NCBI GenBank assembly: GCA_020636405.1
Contig: JACJXW010000005.1
Location: forward strand, 744,001 to 808,000
DNA from: Lewinellaceae bacterium
Lineage (GTDB): Bacteria > Bacteroidota > Bacteroidia > Chitinophagales > Saprospiraceae
Length of the DNA stretch: 64,000 nt
Direction: 5' to 3'
Part shown: positions 17,038 through 25,545 of the stretch, one piece after another
How the letters are laid out: the number at the start of each line of letters is the position of its first letter
How positions within the stretch are numbered: the stretch's first letter is position 1
Position numbers and translations under genes: made by a program
The notes under the pieces: generated by a model
What the model was told of the DNA's origin: nothing
The model's database searches: none
The model's input: the letters and a program-made list of their open reading frames with translations, nothing else

Positions 17038-19062
17038 ATGCATTGCATGATTCCCGATTATGGATTGGAAGGAGTGAAAAAAGTGCTGCTGTATATTCTT
17101 CTCACCGCGGGAGGATTCCTGGCTGCCATCCAGCCTGCCTATACAAAAGTCCGCCTGCATCAGTTGTTCGGCAGCCACATGGTCCTTCAGAGGGATGTCG
17201 AAGTACCCGTTTGGGGGTGGGCGGCCCCCGGAGAGGCGGTTCGCCTATCGATTGGCGGCCATACTTTGGCAACCAGGGCCGATGCGTCCGGCAACTGGAA
17301 GGCCCTATTGCCGCCCACTCCTGCCGGAGGGCCCTATACGCTCATTGTAGAGGCGGAAAATATGCTGAAACTGGAAGATGTGCTGTTCGGCGAGGTCTGG
17401 CTCTGCGGCGGCCAGTCCAACATGCAATATACCCTCGGGATGCTCAACTATCAGGAGGCGGACAGCGCCCGGGCTAACAACGCCATGTTGCGTATGTTTA
17501 ATGTTGCCGTCGACCTGGATTACCTGCCCAAAGAAAACATCAAAGGGGGGCAATGGCAGCCGGCCACTCCGGAGAACATCCGGAATTTTTCCGGAACGGC
17601 CTATTTCTTCGGGCAGTACCTGCAGGAGCACCTCGGCGTGCCGGTCGGGTTGATCAGCAGCAACCTGGGCGCCACTACAATTGAAACCTGGATGAGTGTC
17701 GGCGCCCTGAGCGCTTTTCCTCAATTCGCCCCCATTGTGGAGGAGATCAGGTCTTTGAACAAGAACTTCGCCCAGTTGGAAGCCGAACTGAAAGTATACC
17801 GGGAAAGCTGGGATGAGCAATACTATCTCAAAGGGCCGGGTATCGAACAGAACTGGCAAAACCCGGAAACCGATATCTCCGACTGGAAAGACATCTCCAT
17901 TCCCAACTTCTGGGAATGGGCCGGATTGGAGGGCCACGATGGGGCGGTGTGGTTTCGGAAGGAGTTCGATTTGCCCCAGGGTTTCCAAGGGGATACATTC
18001 AACATAGCCCTCAACCAGATCGATGATTATGACATCGCCTGGGTCAATGGGCATAAGGTCGGCGAGTCCTTCGGCAACCGAAACTGGCGCAATTATTTCT
18101 TTCCGGCGAGCATCCTGAAGCCGGTGGGCAACGTGCTGGTGGTCCGGGTATTTGATATCGGCGGGCTGGGAGGCCTGTACACCTCGGCCTTTTGGGGCAA
18201 CCCCATCCTCAACGGCAAATGGAAATTCAAGCCGGGGTTGAAGATCGACGCTTCCTCCTTTCCCACTCCGGCCGTACCCAACGGCAGTTTCTTTACCCAT
18301 CCGGCCCTGTTGTACAACGGCAGTATCGCCCCTCTGATGCCCTATGCGATCAAAGGCGCGATCTGGTACCAGGGAGAATCCAATGCCCTGGACGGGCGCT
18401 CGGAGGAATACCAGGAACTCCTGCCGGCAATGATCCGGGACTGGCGGGCGCAGTGGGGCCAGGGAGATTTTCCTTTTCTCGTCGTACAACTGGCCAATTA
18501 TTTGGAAGAGGCTCTAAAACCGGGCCCCAGCACCTGGGCAGAACTGCGGGAGGCGCAGATGAAAGCCCTTGAGGAGCCGAATACGGCTATCGCTACCGCA
18601 ATAGACATCGGAGATGCCTATGATATCCACCCCAAAAATAAATGGGATCTCGGCTACCGCCTGAGCCTGGCCGCCCGGAAGATGGCCTATGGGGAGGATG
18701 TCGTCTATGCCGGCCCGGTGTATGAGTCCATGACCGTAGAAGGGGACAAGGTGCGGATCTCCTTTTCCTCCGTTGGCGGCGGGTTGATAACGAAAGATAA
18801 ATACGGCTACGTCAGGGGCTTTGCGATCGCAGGTGCGGATAAGCAATTTCACTGGGCTAAAGCTTATCTGGAGGGGAATTCAGTCGTCGTCTACCATCCG
18901 GAGGTTACCGATCCGGTGGCCGTCCGTTACGCCTGGGCGGATAACCCGGGGCCGCTGGGCTTGTGCAATAAAGAAGGACTGCCCGCCTTGCCGTTCCGGA
19001 CGGACGATTGGAAGTTGTCGACTGCCGGGAAGCAATATACTTTTGACCCCCATGGGTTTTGA
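17038..19062 (+). CDS. Sialate O-acetylesterase-like SGNH esterase
   Basis: 674 residues. After a short charged stretch comes a hydrophobic signal (VLLYILLTAGGFLAAIQPAYT), then the SIAE fold: FGSHMVLQRDVEVPVWGWA, the nucleophile block CGGQSNMQY (Ser127) and the second block GAIWYQGESNALDG. A beta-galactosidase-like jelly-roll insert (about 280-390, DDYDIAWVNGHKVGESF) splits the esterase domain, as in other Bacteroidota members. The family removes O-acetyl groups from sialic acid or from plant polysaccharides; the neighbouring GH53 gene favours pectin. The exact start is uncertain; the ATG at 17038 and the one three codons later are both possible. A strong hairpin follows the stop. Confidence 0.87.
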   Translation: MHCMIPDYGLEGVKKVLLYILLTAGGFLAAIQPAYTKVRLHQLFGSHMVLQRDVEVPVWGWAAPGEAVRLSIGGHTLATRADASGNWKALLPPTPAGGPYTLIVEAENMLKLEDVLFGEVWLCGGQSNMQYTLGMLNYQEADSARANNAMLRMFNVAVDLDYLPKENIKGGQWQPATPENIRNFSGTAYFFGQYLQEHLGVPVGLISSNLGATTIETWMSVGALSAFPQFAPIVEEIRSLNKNFAQLEAELKVYRESWDEQYYLKGPGIEQNWQNPETDISDWKDISIPNFWEWAGLEGHDGAVWFRKEFDLPQGFQGDTFNIALNQIDDYDIAWVNGHKVGESFGNRNWRNYFFPASILKPVGNVLVVRVFDIGGLGGLYTSAFWGNPILNGKWKFKPGLKIDASSFPTPAVPNGSFFTHPALLYNGSIAPLMPYAIKGAIWYQGESNALDGRSEEYQELLPAMIRDWRAQWGQGDFPFLVVQLANYLEEALKPGPSTWAELREAQMKALEEPNTAIATAIDIGDAYDIHPKNKWDLGYRLSLAARKMAYGEDVVYAGPVYESMTVEGDKVRISFSSVGGGLITKDKYGYVRGFAIAGADKQFHWAKAYLEGNSVVVYHPEVTDPVAVRYAWADNPGPLGLCNKEGLPALPFRTDDWKLSTAGKQYTFDPHGF

Positions 19063-19088
19063 TAGCAGACGGGCTTTATCTGGGCACA

Positions 19089-19120
19089 TTAAGCGGCAAT
19101 TTACCATTGCCGCTTAATTT
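19089..19120 (+). terminator. Hairpin terminator after the esterase gene
   Basis: A perfect 12-base-pair stem, TTAAGCGGCAAT (19089-19100) and its complement (19106-19117), closes a 5-base loop and is followed by a short T stretch. It lies 26 bases after the esterase stop. I see no gene or other signal in 19121-19400. Confidence 0.7.
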
Positions 19121-19408
19121 CAGCGAGGAAGATCACTTGTTGATTCCAGGTAACTATTCAGCTATTCGCCGTTCGCTAAACTCTGCCTCAAAACCCGGAT
19201 TTAGAGCAAAGAACTGGTTCCTTGAGCTTGGGTTTCTGCAATTAGGGGTATAGTGCTGCGAATAGCGAACCCCTTAAAAGCGAAATGCTGAATAGTTACG
19301 ATTCCTCCATCAATAAAAAAGTAAAGCTGCTTCCTTTAATCCTTGCCGGTACGATATCACCCTGTCGGCCTGCGGAAACCAGGGGCTTTCTTCAGAAACC
19401 CTTGTAAT

Positions 19409-19802
19409 TACCCCATCGCCTTCGGCCCCTGCGCCCGTCAGGACAAGGAGCAGCCCTTATTGCGAGTGGCCGCCGATCTAAAGCCCGATGTCTTCATCTT
19501 CCTGGGTGACAATATCTACGGCGACTCCCGCAATATGGACACCCTGCGCGCCAAATACGCCCGCCTGGCCGCCAAGGAGGAATTCCAAAACCTATGTCAC
19601 CTCCGGCGGCATCACCGAGACCTGGGATGTGATCGAACCCAATGATAACCGCATCGGCGCCGTCGGCGCCGCAGAACAACGCCGGGCTGATCGAGTTCAC
19701 CACCCGGGGCGATTCTACGCAGCTCACCTTGGCCCTATACGATGCTACAGGCAAGGCGGTGGTGGAGCATAAGGTGGGGTTGGCGGAATTGGCCTTTCCG
19801 TG
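19409..19802 (+). pseudogene. Remnant of PhoD-like alkaline phosphatase
   Basis: Frame 1 encodes IAFGPCARQDKEQPLL...DVFIFLGDNIYGDSRNM...KYARLAAKEEFQNL, a good match to the N-terminal part of PhoD-like phosphatases (GDNIYGD is the metal block). The text then jumps to NNAGLIEF...TLALYDATGKAVVEHKV, matching the end of such proteins, in another frame. Most of the middle, including the remaining metal ligands, is missing, and the upstream part has no start or signal peptide. It is an internally deleted and frameshifted relic, not a functional enzyme. Confidence 0.75.
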
Positions 19803-19994
19803 AATTCATCCCGAATTTCTAATGGAGCAGAAGTTAGAACGCCAATGACGCGGATGGTAAGAATTTAGTCGGAAAAAGGAAAAACTTTTATTTAACATAA
19901 GATAAGTTATAGGAAAATCATAAACACCTGATTAACAGCAACTAATCCCAATCCGAAATAAAATTATGTTAAATAGAAAATATTAAATTATTTT

Positions 19995-20993
19995 TTAATC
20001 TACACCTCCCCTCCACTCCGTCACCACCGTTTCCTGCACATCCACCCCCATTCGCTCCGAAAGCTCCTCCTCCGTCGGAAGGTACAGCTGGTAGGTGGCG
20101 GCAAACAACTGCCGGTTCTCCTTCAGGATGGAGTACTGCACGATCGTTTGGTCCTTTCGGGTGCAAAGGATGATGCCCAGAGTCGGGTTATCGCCCTCGC
20201 CCCGCCATTTGTCTTCGTACAGGCGGACGTACATGTCCATCTGCCCGATGTCGCGGTGGGTGAGCTCGCCGATCTTGAGGTCTACCAGGACGAAGCACTT
20301 GAGCAGGAAGTGGTAGAAGACCAGGTCAATGTGAAACTGCTTGCCGCTAGGGGCCACTACCCGCTTCTGGCGGCCTACGAAGGCAAAGCCTTTACCGAGT
20401 TCCATGAGGAAGTGCTGTAGTTTGTCGAGCAGGGCTTCTTCGAGGCAGGCCTCCTGCATTTTTTCGGCGCCGTCCAGGCCCAGGAACTCCAGGACGAAGT
20501 GGCCTTTTATGGGGCCTCCGGGCGCAAGCTGGCGCTCGTAATAGCGGGAGACTACCTGCCGGGACAGTTCCCGGGTGCTCCAGTGGTTGATGGCGGCTTC
20601 TTCGTGGTAAAAGTTGCGGGCGGCGGCATCTTCTACTTTCAGAAGCAACTGGTAGTGCGACCAGGATAGTTCCGGCTGCAGGGCGCCCTGTTCTGGAAAA
20701 GCCCGGTAGAGTTCGTACATCTGCCGCAGCTTGCCAGTGGAGTATCCTTCGCCCAGATCCTCCTGCAGCCGTTTGGCCAGCTTCCGGGCTACGGTGGCAA
20801 CCTGCTCCCGGGCCACTTTCGCTTCCAGGGCCAGCAGCCTCCCAATGAGCCAGTAGGCACGGGTGTCCGGCGGCCGCTTCCGCTCTGTTGAGGCGGACGG
20901 CGCCTGGGGGCCCAACCGAGGCCGGCTGCTCCGCTGGAGTATCCGGCGGATGTCACTGTATAGGGCATCGTCGAAGAGGGATAATTGCTGCAT
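19995..20993 (-). CDS. YhcG/DUF1016-type PDDEXK nuclease family protein
   Basis: 332 residues. The N-terminal helical half has AYWLIGRLLALEAKVAREQVATVARKLAKRLQEDLG and YSTGKLRQMYELYRAFP, typical of DUF1016. The C-terminal half carries the PDDEXK core: GFAFVGRQKRVVAPSGKQFHIDLVFYHFLLKCFVLVDLKIG (Asp in FHIDLVFY, Asp-x-Lys in LVDLKIG). ILCTRKDQTIVQYSIL is a late family motif. Such proteins occur beside defence and mobile loci and are presumed nucleases; the true target is unknown. It lies downstream of cas1 on the same strand, 324 bases away across an inverted repeat, so linkage to CRISPR may be only positional. Confidence 0.88.
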   Translation of the reverse strand: MQQLSLFDDALYSDIRRILQRSSRPRLGPQAPSASTERKRPPDTRAYWLIGRLLALEAKVAREQVATVARKLAKRLQEDLGEGYSTGKLRQMYELYRAFPEQGALQPELSWSHYQLLLKVEDAAARNFYHEEAAINHWSTRELSRQVVSRYYERQLAPGGPIKGHFVLEFLGLDGAEKMQEACLEEALLDKLQHFLMELGKGFAFVGRQKRVVAPSGKQFHIDLVFYHFLLKCFVLVDLKIGELTHRDIGQMDMYVRLYEDKWRGEGDNPTLGIILCTRKDQTIVQYSILKENRQLFAATYQLYLPTEEELSERMGVDVQETVVTEWRGGVD

Positions 20994-21079
20994 GGAAAGT
21001 GCTTGGGCGATTTCAGTATTGCTTTTGTCTGCTTCGGGAGCGAAACCTTGAGTGGAGTATTCTTGGTGTACTGTTCAGA

Positions 21080-21247
21080 ATTGTTATATGGCTAAATTGT
21101 TATATTGCTATGTCCAAACGCTGGACAGGTTAACAGCCTGGCGGCCTGTCTTCCTGCGGGCCATGCTGGTACAGCAGGCGGGCCCGGCAATACTGGCAGG
21201 CTGAGCCCATTTAGACAACAATATAACCATCGAACCATATAACAATA
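21080..21247. repeat. Inverted word repeat flanking a GC-rich spacer
   Basis: Left arm (21080-21108) contains ttgttatatgg and ttgttatattg; the right arm (21216-21247) contains caatataacc and ccatataacaat, their near complements. About 107 bases of GC-rich sequence with shorter palindromes lie between. It fills the gap between the YhcG-type gene and cas1 and may be a terminator region or a small mobile repeat. No gene is seen. Confidence 0.55.
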
Positions 21248-21317
21248 GGCTCCGAACTTAAAGGGCACTCCCGTTTACCTCCATTACCGAAGCAGAATAA
21301 AGCGTTTCCCCTGCCTC

Positions 21318-22301
21318 CTAAGTTTCCATCACTACCCTGATGCGCTGTGCCAGGCGCCCGGCAGTAAAATAGATGTGGTTCTTCACCGTGGATTCCTGGT
21401 GTAGGTAGGTGGTGGTGCGGCGTAGGAAATCGTTGAATGCAGGGATGATAAACGCTTTGCCTTCTTTGTTGAGAAAGATGCCGTATTGGTTTTTGGTGAA
21501 GTGGGACTCCTGTAGTTTCTTGTCCATGCATAGCTCAATGAGCAGGCGGTCGGCCCAGGGGCGGAAGGGCTCGATGAGGTCGAAGGCCAGGGTGGGCTTG
21601 TTGTATTCGTCGGCGTGCAGGATACCGAGGTGGGGGTCCAGCCCGACGGAGAAGATGGCGCCTTCTACTATGGAGTACAACATGCCGTAGAGGTAGTTGA
21701 TGCCGGCGTTGAAGATGTCTTTGGCGGGGCGCCGGCTCCTGCCCTGGAAGGTGTAGCGGCTGGGCAGAGAGCCGCCGACGGCCTGCCAGTAAACCCGCGC
21801 AATGCTGCCTTCTACGCCCATCACCTGCTGGCGGCATTCTTCCGGCAGCTTGTCCCGGAATTCTTCGAAGGCGCGGCTCTGTATCCGCAGCTGGCTGATG
21901 GGCTGCCCAAGGGCAAGGTTCAGTACGTTTCGGCGGCTTCGCAGGTGTTTGAGGTTGTCCACCTGGGCCTCGGTTTTGAGGGCGAACAGGTCGGTCATCC
22001 AAGCCATAGCCTCTGGGCTTTCGGTAAAGCGCGCCTGCATGCGGCGCAGGGTGGCGATGCTTTCAAAATAGGGGCTCCACAGCCGCGCCTTGGCCTTGCC
22101 GATGCGGTCGAAAACGAGGATGGGCACCTGGTGTTGTATGGCCAACGCTATGGCATCAGAACTGATCATCACACTGGCGGTGATGGCGATGCTGTCGAGC
22201 TTGGCCGGGCTGATGGCCTTGCTGCCTTTCTCGCCGATGATGTGGAAGACGCCGTCTTTTTTGATGACCTGCAGGCCTTTGGTATCGAGTACGAGTTGCA
22301 T
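21318..22301 (-). CDS. cas1: CRISPR-associated integrase Cas1
   Basis: 327 residues, normal Cas1 length. The metal-binding triad is present: Glu164 (VEGSIARVYW), His229 (GILHADEYNK) and Glu244 (LAFDLIEPFR). Cas1 with Cas2 cuts and inserts new spacers at the leader end of a CRISPR array. The gene is transcribed leftward; the reverse transcriptase gene lies 446 bases upstream on the same strand, while cas2 is 5.2 kb away on the other strand. It is a separate protein, not fused to the RT. The triad and intact frame indicate a working enzyme. Confidence 0.97.
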   Translation of the reverse strand: MQLVLDTKGLQVIKKDGVFHIIGEKGSKAISPAKLDSIAITASVMISSDAIALAIQHQVPILVFDRIGKAKARLWSPYFESIATLRRMQARFTESPEAMAWMTDLFALKTEAQVDNLKHLRSRRNVLNLALGQPISQLRIQSRAFEEFRDKLPEECRQQVMGVEGSIARVYWQAVGGSLPSRYTFQGRSRRPAKDIFNAGINYLYGMLYSIVEGAIFSVGLDPHLGILHADEYNKPTLAFDLIEPFRPWADRLLIELCMDKKLQESHFTKNQYGIFLNKEGKAFIIPAFNDFLRRTTTYLHQESTVKNHIYFTAGRLAQRIRVVMET

Positions 22302-22747
22302 GGTTGTTATTTTTATTTGTAAAGAAACTTACTCAGAGTGTTAATGCTTTATTGCTGTAGGCAGAAGGTTCCGGAGAGGTTGCAACTTCAAGCAATTCCC
22401 GGGAGCAGCCATGAGGTTGCCAGCCCGCCCTTAGCAGGCCTGGCGTTAAGAAACTGCCTGGAACGAAACGTCCGCACAAATCACTGTTTGAGCAGCGAAA
22501 GCTAATGGGTATGGTGATAAAACCTGGTAAGCAAAGTAAAAGAGGCAATGAATGGACCATAAGTGCGAGTTTGATTTGTGCAGTGTAGTGGAAGGCAGTT
22601 TTAGCCAGGACTGCGTCAGGCGGAAGGGTTTTTTGTTACTTTTTTGTCGCAAAAAAGTAAGGACTAAAGCTTTCGAAAGCCTTACGCAATGAGGCTTCAA
22701 CCCAAAAAGGCAAACAGCTTCTTAGGCTAAGCGAGGAAAGTAAAGAA
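22302..22747. other. 446-base gap between RT and cas1, with stem-loop
   Basis: No convincing gene is seen on either strand; short frames here have no family features. A perfect 11-base-pair stem with a 3-base loop (TTACTTTTTTG at 22636-22646, complement at 22650-22660) is the clearest structure, and a shorter palindrome (aaagctttcgaaagc) follows at about 22666. The gap is long for an operon and could hold a promoter for cas1 or a non-coding RNA. Confidence 0.5.
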
Positions 22748-23791
22748 TCAAAGGTTATAAGGAAACCCTCTCCAGCTTACCGCTCCAAAGTCCTCCTGGG
22801 GTGGGTTGATGGCCGTATAATAGGCGTCTTTCAAATCGATGTACCGCTCGTCGCTGCGTTTAAGCACAAAGCCGGCAAAGTTGAGCCTGCCTATGATGTT
22901 CTTCTTGAACTGCTCTACCCAACGGGTGGAAAGCTGGCCCTGCTCGTTCTGGATCAACAGTACGTTCTGCAGCTGCCGGATGTCTTCGTCCAACTGAGGC
23001 AGGTAATCGGGGGCGAGGGTGACTTTGTCGGTGACCAGCAGGCCGGTGACGATCTTGTCGTCTTCGGGGCCGTAGGTTTTCAGCTTGCGCTGGTTGACTT
23101 CAAAACCGGCCTTCTCGATGATGGCCCGTACGGAGTCTATTTTGTCGGCATCGATGGGCTTGCGGGAGGAGAAGCTCATGTCGTCGGCGTAGCGGGTGTA
23201 CACCCAGAGCATGTCTTCGGCAAAGGCGGAAAGCTGCTCGTCGAGCTCCCGGCAGGCGAGGTTGGATAGCACGGGAGAGGTGGGCGTGCCCATGGGCAGG
23301 CGCCCCTGGTAGGTTACTAAGTCTGCTAGGAGTTCCGGCAAGTCTTTTTTGAACTGGAAGGGCTTGCTCTGGAAGATCTCCACTACCTGCTCGCGGGTGA
23401 TGGCGTGGAAGAAATCGATCAGGTCGATGTTCAGCAGGTAGGGCCGGCCGGCGTGCTTGCGGGCGTTGGTGACTACGTTGCGGCGGTCGTCGTCGTTCAG
23501 TACGCCTACGATGAAGCCGTAGGCGGCGCTGGACTTCTCAAAGTAGTACACGCTCTGCAGGTAGCGGTTGAGGTGGCCGAGCACCTTCTTGAGTTCGGCG
23601 CCGGGGGCTTCGATCTGCCGCTCGCCGCCGTCCTTTTTCGGTACGGTGAATACTTTGTAGGGGGGCTGCCGGGCCAGCAGCAACAGGCGGCGCTGGTCTG
23701 TTTTCAGCAGGCTGCACAGAGAACGGATGCTGCGGATGCTGCAAAATACGGCTTTGTTGTGCTGGTGGCGTTGGCGCGTCTTTTTGTCCAT
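22748..23791 (-). CDS. Retron-type reverse transcriptase beside cas1
   Basis: 347 residues from the ATG at 23791; an upstream ATG at 23848 adds 19 residues. RT motifs are all present (positions in the longer form): VFTVPKKDGGERQIEAP (RT1), YLLNIDLIDFFHAI with the first catalytic Asp (RT3), LPMGTPTSPVLSNL (RT4) and YTRYADDMSFS with the YADD core at 220-223 (RT5). NARKH at 128-132 fits the retron NAxxH motif and VTG at 267-269 the retron VTG motif. It has no maturase or Cas1 domain. Its position just upstream of cas1 suggests spacer acquisition from RNA, as in known RT-Cas1 systems; a separate retron is the alternative. A minus-strand terminator precedes it, so it has its own promoter. Confidence 0.93.
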   Translation of the reverse strand: MDKKTRQRHQHNKAVFCSIRSIRSLCSLLKTDQRRLLLLARQPPYKVFTVPKKDGGERQIEAPGAELKKVLGHLNRYLQSVYYFEKSSAAYGFIVGVLNDDDRRNVVTNARKHAGRPYLLNIDLIDFFHAITREQVVEIFQSKPFQFKKDLPELLADLVTYQGRLPMGTPTSPVLSNLACRELDEQLSAFAEDMLWVYTRYADDMSFSSRKPIDADKIDSVRAIIEKAGFEVNQRKLKTYGPEDDKIVTGLLVTDKVTLAPDYLPQLDEDIRQLQNVLLIQNEQGQLSTRWVEQFKKNIIGRLNFAGFVLKRSDERYIDLKDAYYTAINPPQEDFGAVSWRGFPYNL

Positions 23792-23865
23792 GGCTATGGT
23801 ATTGGGTGAGAAAATGGGCCGTTTCAGTATATTGACGGAGCTGGGCACGGTTTCCTTTCAGGAGC

Positions 23866-23893
23866 ATAAAAAAAAGCTGCCGGGTGGCAGCTT
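23866..23893 (-). terminator. Rho-independent terminator on the minus strand
   Basis: AAGCTGCC (23874-23881) and GGCAGCTT (23886-23893) pair around a 4-base loop, and eight A on the plus strand (23868-23875) read as a U run in leftward transcripts. It ends transcription of the 118-residue gene and separates it from the RT gene. Confidence 0.85.
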
Positions 23894-23943
23894 CATGGAA
23901 ATAGAGCGTTTACGTAAATAATTAGAGGCAGTTGGCTGCTTTT

Positions 23944-24300
23944 TCAGCCATTCAGTTCTTCATCGAGGAAAGCGGCAAAGCGTTGCTTGCTGTTTTCCAG
24001 TATCAGTTGGGCCCTGGTCAGCCCATGTTTTTGGACCAGGGACTTCAGGCCGTACAGTGCGGTGTAGAGTTCCGGGGGGAGTTCGTTCTCTAATACGGGT
24101 TCTTTCAGCTTCTTCTGTTCAAACAGGTAACGGTTGATCCGGTCCAGTAGGGAGGTTGTTTCTTCGTTCTGGCTGAGTAAAGCGGGCATCAGCGCCCGGA
24201 TCATTGCAGCCACTTCCGGTACGAGAAGCACCTTGTGTTGGAGCTCTTCCTGTGGGATGTCCCGAAACAGGCTGAGCGGTGCAGGGCGTGTTTCCATCAT
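23944..24300 (-). CDS. Small helical protein of unknown function
   Basis: 118 residues, mainly alpha-helical by pattern, with no signal peptide, membrane segment or known motif. It has leucine-rich heptad-like stretches (AAMIRALMPALLSQNEETTSLLDRINRYLF). Its C-terminal half (LPPELYTALYGLKSLVQKHG...FAAFLDEEL) loosely resembles in pattern the ends of the proteins at 25102-25536 and 25546-25905, so the three may be distant paralogs. Followed by a clear terminator. It belongs to the leftward run of sigma factor and small proteins upstream of the RT. Confidence 0.65.
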   Translation of the reverse strand: MMETRPAPLSLFRDIPQEELQHKVLLVPEVAAMIRALMPALLSQNEETTSLLDRINRYLFEQKKLKEPVLENELPPELYTALYGLKSLVQKHGLTRAQLILENSKQRFAAFLDEELNG

Positions 24301-24412
24301 AAAATTGTTGTTTCAATTACAGTATCCATTGTGGTGACAGGACAGCCTTCCTCTTGCCGGGGGCTGGGGGCCCTTTTACCGGCCGAGGTATCAACCCCTG
24401 GTTGCCCAGGGG

Positions 24413-24985
24413 CTAAATTAAATGTTTCGCCCATCCTCCTGGTATCTCCTGCCCGCCGGAAAAGTAAGGGGCTATCCTGATCTTTGCCCGGTGGATGCGC
24501 ACGCCTACCGTGGAGGGTTTCATCGACAGGAGCTCCCCGGTTTCCTTCGTAGAGTACCCATGAAGGTAATGCCGTAGGATCTCCAGGTCTTGCTCCGTAA
24601 CCAGCCGCTCAATGGAGTAGAGTAGCCGGTTGATGGCTTCCTCTACGCAGTAGCAATGAAGGCGGGCTTCTTTTGGCGCCGCTTCACCAAATACTTTGTG
24701 AATGCGCGCCAGGCTCTTGTCTTTGCGTTTTGCGCTGAGTACTTCGTTGCGGATCATGCCGAACAGGTACTTGGTGCCATGTTTCCGGATTTTCGAAGCT
24801 ATGGCCGGGTACTTGCTCAACAGTTTTCGGTATACCTCCTGCAGAAAGTCGCCGGCATAGCTGAGGTCGTAGCCGTACTGCTTGCACAGGGCGATGGCGT
24901 GGAGATGGAGCGAGTTGTGGAGCGTCCTATGGATGTCTAGAACGAAGGCATCCCGCTCTTCATTTTGGAATAATGGCTGTCCCAT
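24413..24985 (-). CDS. Sigma-70 family (ECF-like) RNA polymerase sigma factor
   Basis: 190 residues. Region 2 shows as YGYDLSYAGDFLQEVYRKLLSKYPAIASK...YLFGMIRNEVLSAKRK; region 4 as QDLEILRHYLHGYSTKETGELLSMKPSTVGVRIHRAKIRI, a helix-turn-helix that reads the -35 box. No partner anti-sigma factor is obvious, although the small proteins on either side are candidates by position. A sigma factor between cas1-RT and cas2 could drive this locus under a certain condition; that is inference. The start at 24985 leaves a normal N-terminus. Confidence 0.9.
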   Translation of the reverse strand: MGQPLFQNEERDAFVLDIHRTLHNSLHLHAIALCKQYGYDLSYAGDFLQEVYRKLLSKYPAIASKIRKHGTKYLFGMIRNEVLSAKRKDKSLARIHKVFGEAAPKEARLHCYCVEEAINRLLYSIERLVTEQDLEILRHYLHGYSTKETGELLSMKPSTVGVRIHRAKIRIAPYFSGGQEIPGGWAKHLI

Positions 24986-25101
24986 CTTGAAAGTATTATG
25001 AATGATTCAGAGATTTCTGGGCCAGTAGCTTTCCGTTTCTATTTATCTAATGCAGCTAGCCTGCTCTTTTTTTCAAGATGTGCCAATTAATTACCTCTTT
25101 C

Positions 25102-25536
25102 TTAAAACGTTTTACCGGTACGGCCGGGTTTGGGGCGCCCGGCCTTTTTAAGTAAAGAGCGGCCAAACAGTTCTTTTTGGGCTTGCAGGTAGCTGTCCAA
25201 TTCTTCGGGGGACTGTAGTTTTTGATATTCTATTACTGCTTTCATGCCTTCCAGTATGGTTAATATGATGTCCAGGTATTTCTCCTCTTCTGGTTGTAGC
25301 GCCTGCCGCAGGTGCTGCCTGATTTCCTGCTGGCCGGGTTGGGGTTGTAGAGGTACTGGAAAAATGTAGGCTCTTAGTATATTTAGTAAGTGTTGGTTGC
25401 ACGCAGCCTTCGGTACCAGGCTTTCCATTACTTCCACTAAGGTTTGGGGGTAAGGGGGGCGGTTTTCACCGGGGCTGTGTAGGGCCAGTTTGATGAGATG
25501 GCCTGCCCCGTTTGGATTACATCTTCTTTTTTCCAT
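25102..25536 (-). CDS. Small protein of unknown function
   Basis: 144 residues, soluble by sequence, helical in the second half (EEEKYLDIILTILEGMKAVIEYQKLQ) with a basic tail (KKAGRPKPGRTGK). The tail could bind nucleic acid. I recognise no family. The gene starts 9 bases after the stop of the upstream 119-residue gene, so they share a transcript, with the sigma factor gene 116 bases further on. Confidence 0.65.
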   Translation of the reverse strand: MEKRRCNPNGAGHLIKLALHSPGENRPPYPQTLVEVMESLVPKAACNQHLLNILRAYIFPVPLQPQPGQQEIRQHLRQALQPEEEKYLDIILTILEGMKAVIEYQKLQSPEELDSYLQAQKELFGRSLLKKAGRPKPGRTGKTF

Positions 25537-25545
25537 GGCAGCTGT

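Noticed and set aside
19995..20993. YhcG-type nuclease as a Cas4-like adaptation nuclease
   Set aside because: Its domain order is that of DUF1016/YhcG, not Cas4 (no iron-sulfur cysteines); the link to cas1 is only by position.
22333..22700. Two short minus-strand frames between RT and cas1
   Set aside because: No start context, odd composition and no family; the area is better described as structured non-coding sequence.
22748..23791. Diversity-generating retroelement, since FGE-type proteins can be variable targets
   Set aside because: The RT has retron motifs, lies next to cas1, and is 20 kb from the FGE genes; no template repeat with adenine-specific changes was seen near the FGE gene ends.
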